Part shown: piece after piece, positions 35,178 to 43,925 of the stretch
Numbering within the stretch: the stretch's first letter is position 1
Layout: every line of letters starts with the position of its first letter
Assembly (NCBI RefSeq): GCF_017916425.1
Contig: NZ_JAFMSX010000002.1
Span: 552,413-616,412 of the forward strand
Direction: 5' to 3'
Length of the DNA stretch: 64,000 bases
Origin: Nocardioides sp. SYSU D00065
Lineage (GTDB): Bacteria > Actinomycetota > Actinomycetes > Propionibacteriales > Nocardioidaceae
The notes under the pieces: model-generated
What the model was told of the DNA's origin: nothing
The model's input: only the letters and a program-made list of their open reading frames with translations
Databases searched by the model: none
Translations under genes and position numbers: made by a program

Positions 35178-36326
35178 CTACAGGCCCAGCATCCGGCCGA
35201 TGATCTCCTTCTGGATCTCGGTCGTCCCGCCGTAGATCGTCTGGACGCGCGAGTCCGTGTACGCCTTCGCGATGGGGTACTCGTCCATGTAGCCGTAGCC
35301 GCCGTGCAGCTGCACGCCCGCGTCGACGGCGCGCTTCTGCAGCTCGGTGGTCCACCACTTGGCCATCGAGGCGAGAGAGGTGTCGACCTGCCCCGCGTTG
35401 AGCCGGAGCACGCAGTCGTTGATGAAGACGCGCGCGATGTGCGCCTCGGTCGCCATCTCGGCCAGCACGAACCGGTTGTGCTGGAACGTCCCGATCGGCC
35501 TGCCGAAGGCCTGCCGCTCCTTGGCGTACGTCAGGCACAGGTCCAGCACGTGCTCGACCGCGGCCACGGCGATGCAGGCGATGGAGATCCGCTCCTGTGG
35601 CAGGTTCTCCATCAGCGCCACGAAGCCGGACCCCTCGGCGCCGAGCAGGTTCGCCTTCGGCACGCGTACGTCGGTGAACGACAGCTCGGCGGTGTCCTGG
35701 GCGTGCAGGCCCATCTTGGCGAGGTTGCGGCCGCGCTCGAAGCCCGCCATCCCGCGCTCGACCACGAGCAGCGAGATGCCCTCGTGGCCGGCGTCGGGGT
35801 CGGTGCGGCACACCACGACCACCAGGTCGGCCAGGATGCCGTTGGAGATGAACGTCTTGGACCCGTTGAGGACGTAGTGGTCGCCGGCGTCGACCGCGGT
35901 CGTCCGGATGCCCTGCAGGTCCGAGCCGGCCCCCGGCTCGGTCATCGCGATCGCGGTGACCAGGTCGCCCGACACGCAGCCGGGCAGCCACCGCTGCTTC
36001 TGCTCCTCGGTGCCGAGCGCGGAGAGGTAGGGGACGATGATGTCGGTGTGCACCGCGAAGCCCGGGCCCGTGGCGCCGGCGCGAGCGGCCTCCTCGGCGA
36101 GCACCATGTTGTAGCGGAAGTCCCGGATGCCGGGCCCGCCGTAGGCCTCGTCGACGTCGAAGCACAGCAGCCCGCGCTCGCCCGCCCGGCGCCACACCTC
36201 ACGGTCGACGATGCCGTCGCGCTCCCACTGCTCGTGGAACGGCACGACCTCCTTGTCGAGGAACGCGCGCACGACGGCGCGGAAGTCCTCGTGCTCCTGC
36301 TCGAGGATGCTCGGGCGCTCAGGCAC
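35178..36326 (-). CDS. Acyl-CoA dehydrogenase
   Basis: A 382-residue FAD enzyme that introduces a trans-2 double bond into an acyl-CoA. AMTEPGAGSDLQGIRT and the following strand bind FAD, KTFISNG is the substrate-side signature, and RQAFGRPIGTFQHNRF is the helix before the active site. The C-terminal IYGGTTEIQKEIIGRML contains the family's FAD/quaternary contact and matches long-chain members. It is a single gene, so its chain-length class and pathway are not fixed. Confidence 0.92.
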   Translation of the reverse strand: MPERPSILEQEHEDFRAVVRAFLDKEVVPFHEQWERDGIVDREVWRRAGERGLLCFDVDEAYGGPGIRDFRYNMVLAEEAARAGATGPGFAVHTDIIVPYLSALGTEEQKQRWLPGCVSGDLVTAIAMTEPGAGSDLQGIRTTAVDAGDHYVLNGSKTFISNGILADLVVVVCRTDPDAGHEGISLLVVERGMAGFERGRNLAKMGLHAQDTAELSFTDVRVPKANLLGAEGSGFVALMENLPQERISIACIAVAAVEHVLDLCLTYAKERQAFGRPIGTFQHNRFVLAEMATEAHIARVFINDCVLRLNAGQVDTSLASMAKWWTTELQKRAVDAGVQLHGGYGYMDEYPIAKAYTDSRVQTIYGGTTEIQKEIIGRMLGL

Positions 36327-36402
36327 GGGTCCTCCGCTCGGCCACGGTGGACCTCCCCGGTGGGGTGAGGCGACGGGGCCGGGGCGCGCCTACCGTGGCC
36401 GG

Positions 36403-36924
36403 ATGAGCGCTGTGAGCACGGCTGTACGGGCGACCCACCTGGTGACCAACGCCGCGTGGTTCGGCGGCTCGCTGTTCGGCGCCGTCGGGCTCAACCCGGC
36501 GGCCCGCGAGGCCGACTCCGAGCGCGGCCGCGCGGAGGTGTCCGGCACCGGCTGGGAGCGCTGGGGACCGGTGCAGGGCGCGGCCGTCGGGCTGCACCTG
36601 CTCAGCGGGCTGGCGATCGTCGCCGACAACCGCAACCGCGTCGTGGCGCACCCGCCCACGACGATCGCGACCGTCGCCAAGACGGTGCTCACCGGCGCCG
36701 CGGTCGCCTCGACCGCGGCGGCGTACGTCTGGGGCCAGCGGCTGGGCAAGGCGTCCGGGGAGGACGGGCACCCCCGCGACCCGCAGGCCGCCGAGGCCGC
36801 CCGGGCCAGGCTGCGCTGGCTGCAGTGGGCGACGCCGGCGCTCACCGGAGCGGTGCTGGTGCTCGACGCCGAGCTCGGAGAGCAGCAGCGCGGCGCGGCC
36901 GGGCTGCTGGACGAGCGCTGGTGA
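36403..36924 (+). CDS. Small membrane protein, paralogue A
   Basis: A 173-residue protein with about three or four hydrophobic segments. THLVTNAAWFGGSLFGAVGL near the start and SGTGWERWGPVQGAAVGLHL are shared, with changes, with the protein at 38124-38675. TACCGT lies 6 bases before the ATG and no ribosome site is present, so it is probably leaderless. Function unknown. Confidence 0.7.
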   Translation: MSAVSTAVRATHLVTNAAWFGGSLFGAVGLNPAAREADSERGRAEVSGTGWERWGPVQGAAVGLHLLSGLAIVADNRNRVVAHPPTTIATVAKTVLTGAAVASTAAAYVWGQRLGKASGEDGHPRDPQAAEAARARLRWLQWATPALTGAVLVLDAELGEQQRGAAGLLDERW

Positions 36925-36962
36925 CGCCGTGACCCGGCCCTTGACCCGGCCAGGGCACGAGG

Positions 36963-38003
36963 TCACGACACCCATTCCTTGAGCTGCGCCACGGTCGCGG
37001 CCGGGTCGTCGGACACGGGGGTGACGTTGAGGTCTGTCACGCCCGCCTCCCGGAAGGCGGCGATCCGCTCCCGGACGTACGACGCCGGGCCGACGAGGTT
37101 GGCGGCCTCGAGCCACTCCGTGGGCACGAGCGCCTCGGCCTGCCGCTTCTTGCCCGAGAGGTAGAGGTCCTGGATCTCCCCGGCCTCCTTCTCGTAGCCG
37201 TAGGCGCGGGCGACGTCGTTGTAGAAGTTGCGGCCCTTCGCGCCCATGCCGCCGACGTAGAGGGCGAAATAGGGGCGGGCGAGGTCGAGCAGCGCCCGGG
37301 TCTCCGGGCCCTCGCCGATCGCGACGATGCCGCCGGCCATGACCTGCAGCGGGTCGAGGCCCTCGTGCCGCTTGGCGTTGCCCGCGGCCAGGGCGTCGCC
37401 CCACACCAGCTGCGCCTTCTCCGGGTGGAACAGGTGGGGGATCCAGCCGTCGGCGATCTCGGCGGTCTGCTCGACGTTCTTGGGGCCAAGGGCCGCGATC
37501 CAGATCGGGATCGTGTCGCGCTCGGGCTTGGTCAGAAGCTTGATGGGCTTGCCGAGCCCGGTGACCGCGCCGTCGTCCTTGGTCAGCGGCAGGTGGAACT
37601 CGCCGCTGGCGGTCAGCGGCTCGCGCTTGAGCCCGCGCCGGATGATCTCCACGACCTCGGCGGTGCGGGCCATCGGCCGGGCGTAGGGGACGCCGTGGAA
37701 GCCCTCAATCACCTGAGGGCCGCTGACCCCGATGCCGAGGATGGCGCGGCCGCTGCTGACGTTGTCGAGGCCCGCCGCCGTCTGCAGGAGCGCGCCGGGG
37801 GTGCGCGAGTAGATGTTGAGGATCCCCGAGCCGATGCGGACGGTCTCGGTCTTCGCCGCGAGGTAGCCCATCAGCGTGGGGGAGTCGAAGCCGTAGGCCT
37901 CCGGGACCCACACGCTGTCGAGACCGGCCCGCTCGAGCGCGACGACCTGGTCGGCTGCGGTGCGGGGGTTGCCGTCGTACATCAGGAGGGTCGCCAGGCG
38001 CAT
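36963..38003 (-). CDS. LLM-class F420-dependent oxidoreductase
   Basis: A 346-residue TIM-barrel oxidoreductase of the luciferase-like monooxygenase superfamily, in actinobacteria usually using coenzyme F420. LERAGLDSVWVPEAYGFDS opens the barrel, VRIGSGILNIYSRTP and AILGIGVSGPQV line the cofactor site, and IPIWIAALGPKNVE follows. The substrate is unknown. Its promoter holds a 19-bp palindrome exactly between the -35 and -10 boxes, so it is likely repressed by a dimeric regulator until an inducer appears. Confidence 0.9.
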   Translation of the reverse strand: MRLATLLMYDGNPRTAADQVVALERAGLDSVWVPEAYGFDSPTLMGYLAAKTETVRIGSGILNIYSRTPGALLQTAAGLDNVSSGRAILGIGVSGPQVIEGFHGVPYARPMARTAEVVEIIRRGLKREPLTASGEFHLPLTKDDGAVTGLGKPIKLLTKPERDTIPIWIAALGPKNVEQTAEIADGWIPHLFHPEKAQLVWGDALAAGNAKRHEGLDPLQVMAGGIVAIGEGPETRALLDLARPYFALYVGGMGAKGRNFYNDVARAYGYEKEAGEIQDLYLSGKKRQAEALVPTEWLEAANLVGPASYVRERIAAFREAGVTDLNVTPVSDDPAATVAQLKEWVS

Positions 38004-38038
38004 GCGGCAAGCGTGACAGTGGGACTGTCACGGTGCAA
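38004..38038 (-). promoter_or_regulatory. Promoter with internal operator for the LLM oxidoreductase
   Basis: On the minus strand: -35 TTGCAC (38038-38033), 17-base spacer, -10 CACGCT (38015-38010), then 6 bases to the ATG, so a leaderless transcript. The spacer is filled by the perfect palindrome GTGACAGT-CCC-ACTGTCAC (38031-38013), a typical TetR-family operator shape. No TetR gene is in the window. Confidence 0.7.
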
Positions 38039-38063
38039 GGCGCCGGCGGACCGGATCCGCCGT

Positions 38064-38103
38064 CCGCGGCCCCCGACGTACGGCGTCGCGTCGGGGGCCG
38101 CGG
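38064..38103 (-). terminator. Hairpin terminator near the paralogue B 3' end
   Basis: A perfect 14-bp stem (CCGCGGCCCCCGAC and its complement) with a 12-base loop, 20 bases past the stop of the minus-strand membrane-protein gene at 38124. Confidence 0.7.
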
Positions 38104-38123
38104 TCAGCCGCGTCGGTCAGGCG

Positions 38124-38675
38124 TCAGGCCGTGAACCTGGAGGTGAGGCCCTCCAGGACGGAGGCGGGTCGCTGCTCCTCGCCGGCCTGGGCGCTGACGA
38201 CCACCAGGGCACCGGTCAGCGCCGGGATCGCCCACTGCAGCAGCTTGAGCTGGCGCTGGGCCGCGGCCACGTCGGCGGGGGTGCCGGCCGAGGGGTCGGT
38301 GCCCGACTCCGCCGGCACGTGCGTCTGCTGCGACACGCGCCGCCCGAGGACGCGGCTGTAGGCGGTGGCGCCGAGCGCCGCGACGGTCAGGCCGGTCTTC
38401 ACGACGGCGGTGCGGGTGGCGCCCTGCTGGGCGCCGACCCGGCCGAGGTCGCTGCTGAGCATGCCGATGCTGCCGACGACGTGCGCGGCGATGGCCGCGG
38501 CGTTCACCGGCGTCCAGCGGTCCCAGCCGACGTTGGCCACCGCACCGGTGCCGCTCGGCGAGTCGGCCTCGGCGGCGGCGGCGTTGAGGGCGGTCGCGTT
38601 GGCCAGCGTGCCGCCGAACCAGGCGGCGAGGCCGAGGTCGTGCAGCGAGCGGGACAGGGTGCTGTTCGTGGGCAT
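38124..38675 (-). CDS. Small membrane protein, paralogue B
   Basis: A 183-residue protein with about three to four hydrophobic helices. LGLAAWFGGTLANATALNAA and GWDRWTPVNAAAIAAHVVG align with the protein at 36403-36924, and both end in a similar LLQWAIPALTGALVV helix. The start at 38675 (MPTNSTLSR) has GGAGA upstream; an ATG at 38735 would add 20 residues. The two paralogues flank the LLM oxidoreductase on opposite strands. Function unknown. Confidence 0.72.
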   Translation of the reverse strand: MPTNSTLSRSLHDLGLAAWFGGTLANATALNAAAAEADSPSGTGAVANVGWDRWTPVNAAAIAAHVVGSIGMLSSDLGRVGAQQGATRTAVVKTGLTVAALGATAYSRVLGRRVSQQTHVPAESGTDPSAGTPADVAAAQRQLKLLQWAIPALTGALVVVSAQAGEEQRPASVLEGLTSRFTA

Positions 38676-38753
38676 GGGGATCTCCAGGTCTCGGGTACGG
38701 GGGTCTGCGTCCGTACCCGGGGTGGCGGGATCCATGCCCTCCCCCGGGAGGGG

Positions 38754-39314
38754 TCAGCGGCCCAGGCCCGCCACCACCTCGGCGCCCGGGAGGTCCGCCA
38801 GGGCAGCGCCCGGCACCAGCAGCTTGGATCGCCGTACCCCGCTGCCGAGCACGACCACGGGTTCCTCGAGCAGCACGTCGTGCACCAGGACCCGCCAGGT
38901 CGCGGGCAGCCCCACGGGCGTGATGCCGCCGTGCTCCATCCCGCTCTCGGCCACGGCGCGCTCCATCGGCAGGAACGACGCCTTGCGCACGTCGAGCAGC
39001 TTGCGCACCAGCGTGTTCACGTCGGCGCGGGTGTCGGCGCGGACCACGCACGCGGCGACGCGCTCGTCACCGGCGCGTGCGCCCGCCACGACCACGCAGT
39101 TGCCGCTCGCGGTCAGCGGGATGTCGTACGCCTCGCTCATCGCGGCGGTGTCGGCCAGGCCGGGGTCGATGTCCACCACCGCGACCTCCGCGGCGCGGGA
39201 CCACTCCGCGAGCGCCGCCGCCACCGGTGCCGCCACCCGGTCGGGGTGCTCGGCGGCGGGCAGGGACGTGAGGGACGGGAAGGAGGGGAGCGTCACGCGG
39301 TCATCATGCGGCAT
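38754..39314 (-). CDS. YbaK/EbsC-type aminoacyl-tRNA editing protein
   Basis: A 186-residue protein of the YbaK/ProX-edit fold, which hydrolyses mischarged tRNAs (for example Cys- or Ala-tRNA-Pro) in known members. CVVVAGARAGDERVAACVVR and VRKLLDVRKASFLPMERAV include the conserved lysine. GMEHGGITPVGLPATWRVLV forms the substrate loop. Start is uncertain: the ATG at 39314, or a GTG at 39296 that lies 6 bases after a CATGAT -10 box and removes six residues. Confidence 0.85.
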   Translation of the reverse strand: MPHDDRVTLPSFPSLTSLPAAEHPDRVAAPVAAALAEWSRAAEVAVVDIDPGLADTAAMSEAYDIPLTASGNCVVVAGARAGDERVAACVVRADTRADVNTLVRKLLDVRKASFLPMERAVAESGMEHGGITPVGLPATWRVLVHDVLLEEPVVVLGSGVRRSKLLVPGAALADLPGAEVVAGLGR

Positions 39315-39362
39315 TCACACAGCGGACACCGGGCGGTCCCGCGGGACGTGCACCGTGACGGC

Positions 39363-40469
39363 ATGACGGTGATGCGCGAAGCGCTCAGCACGGCCGCGTC
39401 GCTAGTCCTCACCCCCGCCGTGGTCGCACACCGCGGCGCGAGCGGTCACCGTCCCGAGCACACGCTCGACGCCTACCGCACCGCCATCCGGATGGGCGTC
39501 GACGACATCGAGCTCGACCTGGTCTCGACGCGCGACGGGGTGCTGGTCGCGCGCCACGACCTCGACCTCACCGCGACGACCGACGTGGCCGAGCGGCCCG
39601 AGTTCGCGCACCGGCGGCGCGCCCTGACCGTCGACGGGGTCGCGGAGCACGGCTGGTTCGTGCAGGACTTCACCCTCGCCGAGCTCAAGACGCTGACCGC
39701 CCGCGAGCGGATGCCGGCGACCCGGCCGGCCAACACCGCCTACGACGGCGCCGAGGGCGTGCCCACCCTCACCGAGGTGCTGGCGATGATCGGCGCGGAG
39801 TCGACCCGGCGCGGGCGGGCGGTCGGCGTGCTGCTCGAGCTCAAGCACGCCGCGCACCACGACGCCGCCGGACTGCCGCTTGACGCGCCGCTGCTGCGCG
39901 AGCTGGCCCGCCACGGCCTCGACCACCCGTGGGCGCGGGTGACGATCATGTCGTTCGAGACGACCATCCTGCGCCGGCTGGCGGGCCGCACCCGGCTGCC
40001 GATCGTGCAGCTGGTCGACACCGCGCAGACCCGGCCGGCCGACCTCGTCGCCGCCGGCGACCCGCGCACGTACGGCGACCTGGTCACCCCCGAGGGCCTG
40101 GCGTGGATCGACGAGTACGCCGACGGGATCGGCCCGCACACCTCGCTGGTGCTGCCCCGCGACGGCAGCGGCGCCGTCGACGCGCCGTCGGGGCTGGTGC
40201 GCGACGCGCACCGGCGCGGCCTCACCGTGCACGTGTGGACGGTGCGCGGGGAGAACCGCTTCCTGCCCAGCAACTTCCGCCGCGGCGAGTCCCCGGACGC
40301 GCTCGGCGACATGGTCGCCTCGGTGCAGGCGCTGCTCGACGCGGGCGTGGACGGTGTCATCACCGACCACCCCGAGATGGCGCTCGCGGCGCTGCGCGCG
40401 AGCAGTGCGAGGGAAGACCAACCGGTCGTGGCAGGCCTGGCCGCGCACCGGCGTACGCTCGGCCCGTGA
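39363..40469 (+). CDS. Glycerophosphodiester phosphodiesterase
   Basis: A 368-residue TIM-barrel GDPD that splits glycerophosphodiesters into glycerol-3-phosphate and an alcohol. VAHRGASGHRPEHTLDAY holds the first catalytic histidine, DDIELDLVSTRDGVLVARHD the metal-binding Glu/Asp and second histidine, and DGVITDHPE closes the barrel. No clear signal peptide, so probably cytoplasmic. Its stop overlaps the GTG of the aminotransferase gene (GTGA), although the products have no evident functional link. Confidence 0.9.
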   Translation: MTVMREALSTAASLVLTPAVVAHRGASGHRPEHTLDAYRTAIRMGVDDIELDLVSTRDGVLVARHDLDLTATTDVAERPEFAHRRRALTVDGVAEHGWFVQDFTLAELKTLTARERMPATRPANTAYDGAEGVPTLTEVLAMIGAESTRRGRAVGVLLELKHAAHHDAAGLPLDAPLLRELARHGLDHPWARVTIMSFETTILRRLAGRTRLPIVQLVDTAQTRPADLVAAGDPRTYGDLVTPEGLAWIDEYADGIGPHTSLVLPRDGSGAVDAPSGLVRDAHRRGLTVHVWTVRGENRFLPSNFRRGESPDALGDMVASVQALLDAGVDGVITDHPEMALAALRASSAREDQPVVAGLAAHRRTLGP

Positions 40470-42154
40470 CCCTGGCCACGGACTCCTCGACCGCCCTCCT
40501 CGAACGGATCCGCGCGTCCGTGATCGGCGACGACCAGGTGATGCACGGGCCCTACGGGCCGCGGCGGGTGACCTACGCCGACTACACCGCGTCGGGTCGC
40601 AGCCTGAGCTTCGTCGAGGACTTCATCCGCCACGAGGTGCTGCCCGCCTACGCCAACACCCACACCGAGGCCAGCGGCACGGGGCTGCAGACGACCCGCC
40701 TGCGCGAGGACGCGCGGCGCATCATCCGCGACGCCGTGGGCGGCGACGACGAGACGGTCGTGGTGTTCTGCGGCTCCGGCAGCACCGCGGCGATCGACAA
40801 GCTCATCGGCATCCTTGGGCTGCGCATCCCGGCCGCGCTCGAGGACCGCTACCGGCTGAGCGACGCGATCCCGGCCGACCAGCGTCCGGTCGTGTTCCTC
40901 GGGCCCTTCGAGCACCACTCCAACGAGGTCAGCTGGCGCGAGACCATCGCCGACGTCGTCACGATCCACGAGGACGCCGACGGCCGGGTCTCCCTCGACC
41001 ACCTGCGCGAGGAGCTCGAGCGGCACGCCGACCGCCCGCTGCGGATCGGCTCCTTCTCGGCCGCCTCCAACGTCACCGGCATCGTGACCGACACCGAGGG
41101 CGTCGCCGACCTGCTCCACGAGCACGGGGCCCTCAGCTTCTGGGACTTCGCGGCCTGCGCGCCCTACGTCGACATCGAGATGTACGGTCCCGGCCACTCG
41201 CACAAGGACGCGATCTTCCTCTCGCCGCACAAGTTCATCGGCGGCCCCGGCACACCCGGGGTCCTGGTGGTGCGCCGCGAGCTGATGACCAACCGCGTCC
41301 CGGTCGTGCCCGGCGGCGGCACCGTCATGTACGTCAACCCGACCGAGCACCGCTACCTCGACGACCCCGCCCACCGCGAGGAGGGCGGCACGCCCGCGAT
41401 CGTGGAGTCGATCCGCGCCGGCCTGGTCTTCCAGCTCAAGCAGGCCGTCGGGGTGGAGACCATCCAGGCGCACGAGGAGGAGATGCTCCGGCGCGCGGTC
41501 GAGGCGTGGCGCGCGGAGCCGACGCTGCAGATCCTGGGCAACCTGGAGGCGCAGCGGCTCTCGATCGTCTCCTTCGTGGTCAAGGCCCCCGACGGCTCCT
41601 ACCTCCACCACAACTTCGTGGTCGCGCTGCTCAACGACCTGTTCGGCATCCAGACCCGCGGCGGCTGCTCCTGCGCCGGTCCCTACGGGCACCGTCTGCT
41701 CGACATCGACCTCGACCGCAGTCACCAGTTCGAGGCGCAGATCGCCACCGGCTGCGAGGGCATCAAGCCCGGCTGGGTGCGGGTGAACTTCAACTACTTC
41801 GTCGACGAGGAGGTCTTCACCTACGTCGTGGAGGCCGTGCGCCTGGTGGCCCGAGAGGGCTGGCGCCTGCTCGGCGACTACCGCTTCGAGCCGGCCACGG
41901 GCCTGTGGCGCCACCGCGACGGCGCCGTCGAGCCGCCGCTGCGCCTGGCGGACGTGTCGTACGCCGAGGACGGCACGATGACCTGGCCGTCGCACACCGC
42001 GACGGCCCCCGTCTCGGTGCTCCGGGAGCACCTCGACGAGGGCCGCGCCATCATGGCCGCCGCGTCGCCGCCGGACTGGTCCGACACCGCCCACCTGGGT
42101 GCCGACCTCGACGACCTGCGGTGGTTCGCCCTGCCGGCCTGCTCACTTGCGTGA
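40466..42154 (+). CDS. Class V aminotransferase / cysteine-desulfurase-like PLP protein
   Basis: A 562-residue PLP enzyme, about 150 residues longer than ordinary cysteine desulfurases because of a C-terminal extension. The pyridoxal lysine is Lys256 in LSPHKFIGGPGTPG; VVFCGSGSTAAIDKLIG is the phosphate-binding start of the PLP domain and FWDFAACAPYVDIEM holds the ring-stacking aspartate. GIQTRGGCSCAGPYG places cysteines where desulfurases have the persulfide cysteine. TACGCT lies 6 bases before the GTG start. Substrate unknown. Confidence 0.85.
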   Translation: MTLATDSSTALLERIRASVIGDDQVMHGPYGPRRVTYADYTASGRSLSFVEDFIRHEVLPAYANTHTEASGTGLQTTRLREDARRIIRDAVGGDDETVVVFCGSGSTAAIDKLIGILGLRIPAALEDRYRLSDAIPADQRPVVFLGPFEHHSNEVSWRETIADVVTIHEDADGRVSLDHLREELERHADRPLRIGSFSAASNVTGIVTDTEGVADLLHEHGALSFWDFAACAPYVDIEMYGPGHSHKDAIFLSPHKFIGGPGTPGVLVVRRELMTNRVPVVPGGGTVMYVNPTEHRYLDDPAHREEGGTPAIVESIRAGLVFQLKQAVGVETIQAHEEEMLRRAVEAWRAEPTLQILGNLEAQRLSIVSFVVKAPDGSYLHHNFVVALLNDLFGIQTRGGCSCAGPYGHRLLDIDLDRSHQFEAQIATGCEGIKPGWVRVNFNYFVDEEVFTYVVEAVRLVAREGWRLLGDYRFEPATGLWRHRDGAVEPPLRLADVSYAEDGTMTWPSHTATAPVSVLREHLDEGRAIMAAASPPDWSDTAHLGADLDDLRWFALPACSLA

Positions 42155-42481
42155 GGGCCACACCGTCGCGACCAGCCCCGCCGCACCGGCGGCGAGCCAC
42201 GGGATCGGCAGCAGCCAGTCGAGCTCGTCGGTCTCCACCACGTCGCCCTGCACGAGCGCCCACACCAGCACCATGCCGGCGAAGGCGACGCCCATCACGA
42301 GCTGGGTGATGTTGACCGGGTGCCATCCCGAGGACTTCGCCGGGGCGTCGAGCGGTCCGGTCATCGGCTCGTCGTAGCCGGAGTCGTAGCCGGAGTCGTG
42401 GCCCGTCTCGTCAGTGAGGCCGTACGTGGTGTCGTACGTGCCGTCGTACGTGCCGTCGTACGTGGTGTCGTGCTCACTCAT
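42143..42481 (-). CDS. Small membrane protein with TYD-repeat N-terminus
   Basis: A 112-residue protein. Residues 6-21 repeat a four-residue unit (TTYD, GTYD, GTYD, TTYG) and residues 29-37 repeat SGYD. Two hydrophobic helices follow (about 57-77 and 89-107). GAGGAG precedes the ATG. It is the second gene after the minus-strand PspC protein, 11 bases downstream, and that protein has a similar tyrosine/threonine-rich linker. Function unknown. Confidence 0.7.
   Translation of the reverse strand: MSEHDTTYDGTYDGTYDTTYGLTDETGHDSGYDSGYDEPMTGPLDAPAKSSGWHPVNITQLVMGVAFAGMVLVWALVQGDVVETDELDWLLPIPWLAAGAAGLVATVWPSRK
42419..42470. repeat. 12-bp in-frame repeat (GTCGTACGTGCC type)
   Basis: About four imperfect copies of a 12-bp unit containing the palindrome CGTACG encode the TYDG repeats. 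A related stretch with TACGTGTC units lies in the neighbouring PspC gene at 43163-43206. Confidence 0.75.
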
Positions 42482-42492
42482 GGCGCTGCTCC

Positions 42493-43770
42493 TCAGGCTT
42501 CGCGGACGAGGATCTCGCCGGCGAACAGGTCGATGGTGATGGTCATGTCGGGGACGCCGTCGCCGCCGTCGAGGAAGCCGTCGAGGTTGACGCCGATGCC
42601 GTCCTGACGCTGGTCGAACACCTCGACGTCGCCGCCGACGACCTGTGCCCGCACGTCGACGTCCATCCCGTCGGGGACGATCACCTCGATCTCGCCGCCG
42701 AACCCGTCGATGGCGACGTCACGGCCGTCGAGGGCGTCCACGTCGGACACCCGGGAGAGGTCCAGGGTGAAGGTCCCGCCGCCGAACTCGTAGGCGGACT
42801 CGACGCCGGTCGCGCTGGTGGGCGCGAGGAGGCGGCGCTCGTGGTCGATGTCGTCCCCGATCGTGGCCGCCGTCGTCGCCAGGGCCGCGACGACGCCGAG
42901 GGCGATCAGCCCGCCGGCGCGGCCCCAGAAGGAGCCGATCAGCAGCATCGTCGCCACGATGCCGAGGGCCAGCACCGGGTAGGCGCTGTCGGTGACGTCC
43001 ACACCGGCCAGGTCCACGACGCCGAGCACGCCCTCGGCGAGCGCGATCAGCGCGAGCGTGAAGAAGAAGAGGCGCGGGCCGCGCTTGCGCGGGTTCCGCG
43101 GCACCCGGGGTGGGCGCGGGGCGGGGGCGTACGACGTGGGCGGGGCCCACGCGCCGGGTGCGGCGTACGTGTCGGTGTACGTGTCCTCGTACGTGTCGGT
43201 GTACGGAGCTGTCGGCGGCGCGGTGGGGGAGTACGCGTACGGGTCGCCGGCGGCCGCTGCGGGTGTCGGCCCGCCGACCGAGGGCTGCGCGGGGTCGTAG
43301 CCGTAACCGCTCGTCGGCGTGCTCCGTGGGTTGCGGTTGAGGAACCACACGACGACTGCCGCGGCGATCGCGAGCGGCCAGGGGAACCAGAAGGCGCCGG
43401 CCCAGTCGCCCACCGCGCAGAGCAGCGCGAGAACGCCGACACCGCCGAGGGCGAGCGTGCGGCTGCGCTGGTCGAGGGCGAGCGGCTCGTCCTGAGTGCC
43501 CTCCTCGGGCACGAGGACCCAGGCGCCGATGTAGAGCAGGAGCCCGGCACCGCCGAAGAAGACCGCCACCACGAGGGCGACGCGCACGATGACGGCGTCG
43601 ATGTCGAGGTGGCGGGCGATGCCGCCGGCGACGCCGGCGATGTGCCGGTCGGTGACGCTGCGCCGCAGCCGGCCCAGGTCCTTCATCTCGTCGCGGGTCA
43701 CGCGCGGCCCCGACGCGGGGGGCAGGCCGCTCGGCGGCGGCTGCTCGGTGGTGGGGGTGGTCTCGTCCAT
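42493..43770 (-). CDS. PspC-domain membrane protein with LiaF-like C-terminus
   Basis: A 425-residue envelope-stress protein. A PspC domain at about 32-95 (RSVTDRHIAGVAGGIARHLD then VFFGGAGLLLYIGAWVLVP) is followed by further helices, a tyrosine/threonine/proline-rich linker at about 145-220, more helices, and a soluble C-terminal beta domain (about 330-425) like the LiaF/YvqF or adhesin-like domain (GGEIEVIVPDGMDVDVRAQV). It diverges from a PspC-containing sensor kinase and its response regulator, and the pairing recurs in actinobacteria. It may present an envelope signal to the kinase or be its target. AGGAG precedes the ATG. Confidence 0.85.
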   Translation of the reverse strand: MDETTPTTEQPPPSGLPPASGPRVTRDEMKDLGRLRRSVTDRHIAGVAGGIARHLDIDAVIVRVALVVAVFFGGAGLLLYIGAWVLVPEEGTQDEPLALDQRSRTLALGGVGVLALLCAVGDWAGAFWFPWPLAIAAAVVVWFLNRNPRSTPTSGYGYDPAQPSVGGPTPAAAAGDPYAYSPTAPPTAPYTDTYEDTYTDTYAAPGAWAPPTSYAPAPRPPRVPRNPRKRGPRLFFFTLALIALAEGVLGVVDLAGVDVTDSAYPVLALGIVATMLLIGSFWGRAGGLIALGVVAALATTAATIGDDIDHERRLLAPTSATGVESAYEFGGGTFTLDLSRVSDVDALDGRDVAIDGFGGEIEVIVPDGMDVDVRAQVVGGDVEVFDQRQDGIGVNLDGFLDGGDGVPDMTITIDLFAGEILVREA

Positions 43771-43925
43771 GGGTCAACTCTCCTCGGCAGGCGCGGCCCG
43801 CACCATCGGGGACAGCCCTGATTCGCCTCGTCGCGGACCCGGCCCGGGCCGGGGGTCGGGTCAGGGTCGGCTCGGGGTCAGTCCTCATGGTCGCGCACGT
43901 GCGTGCCTGCGACGATGGAGCCACG

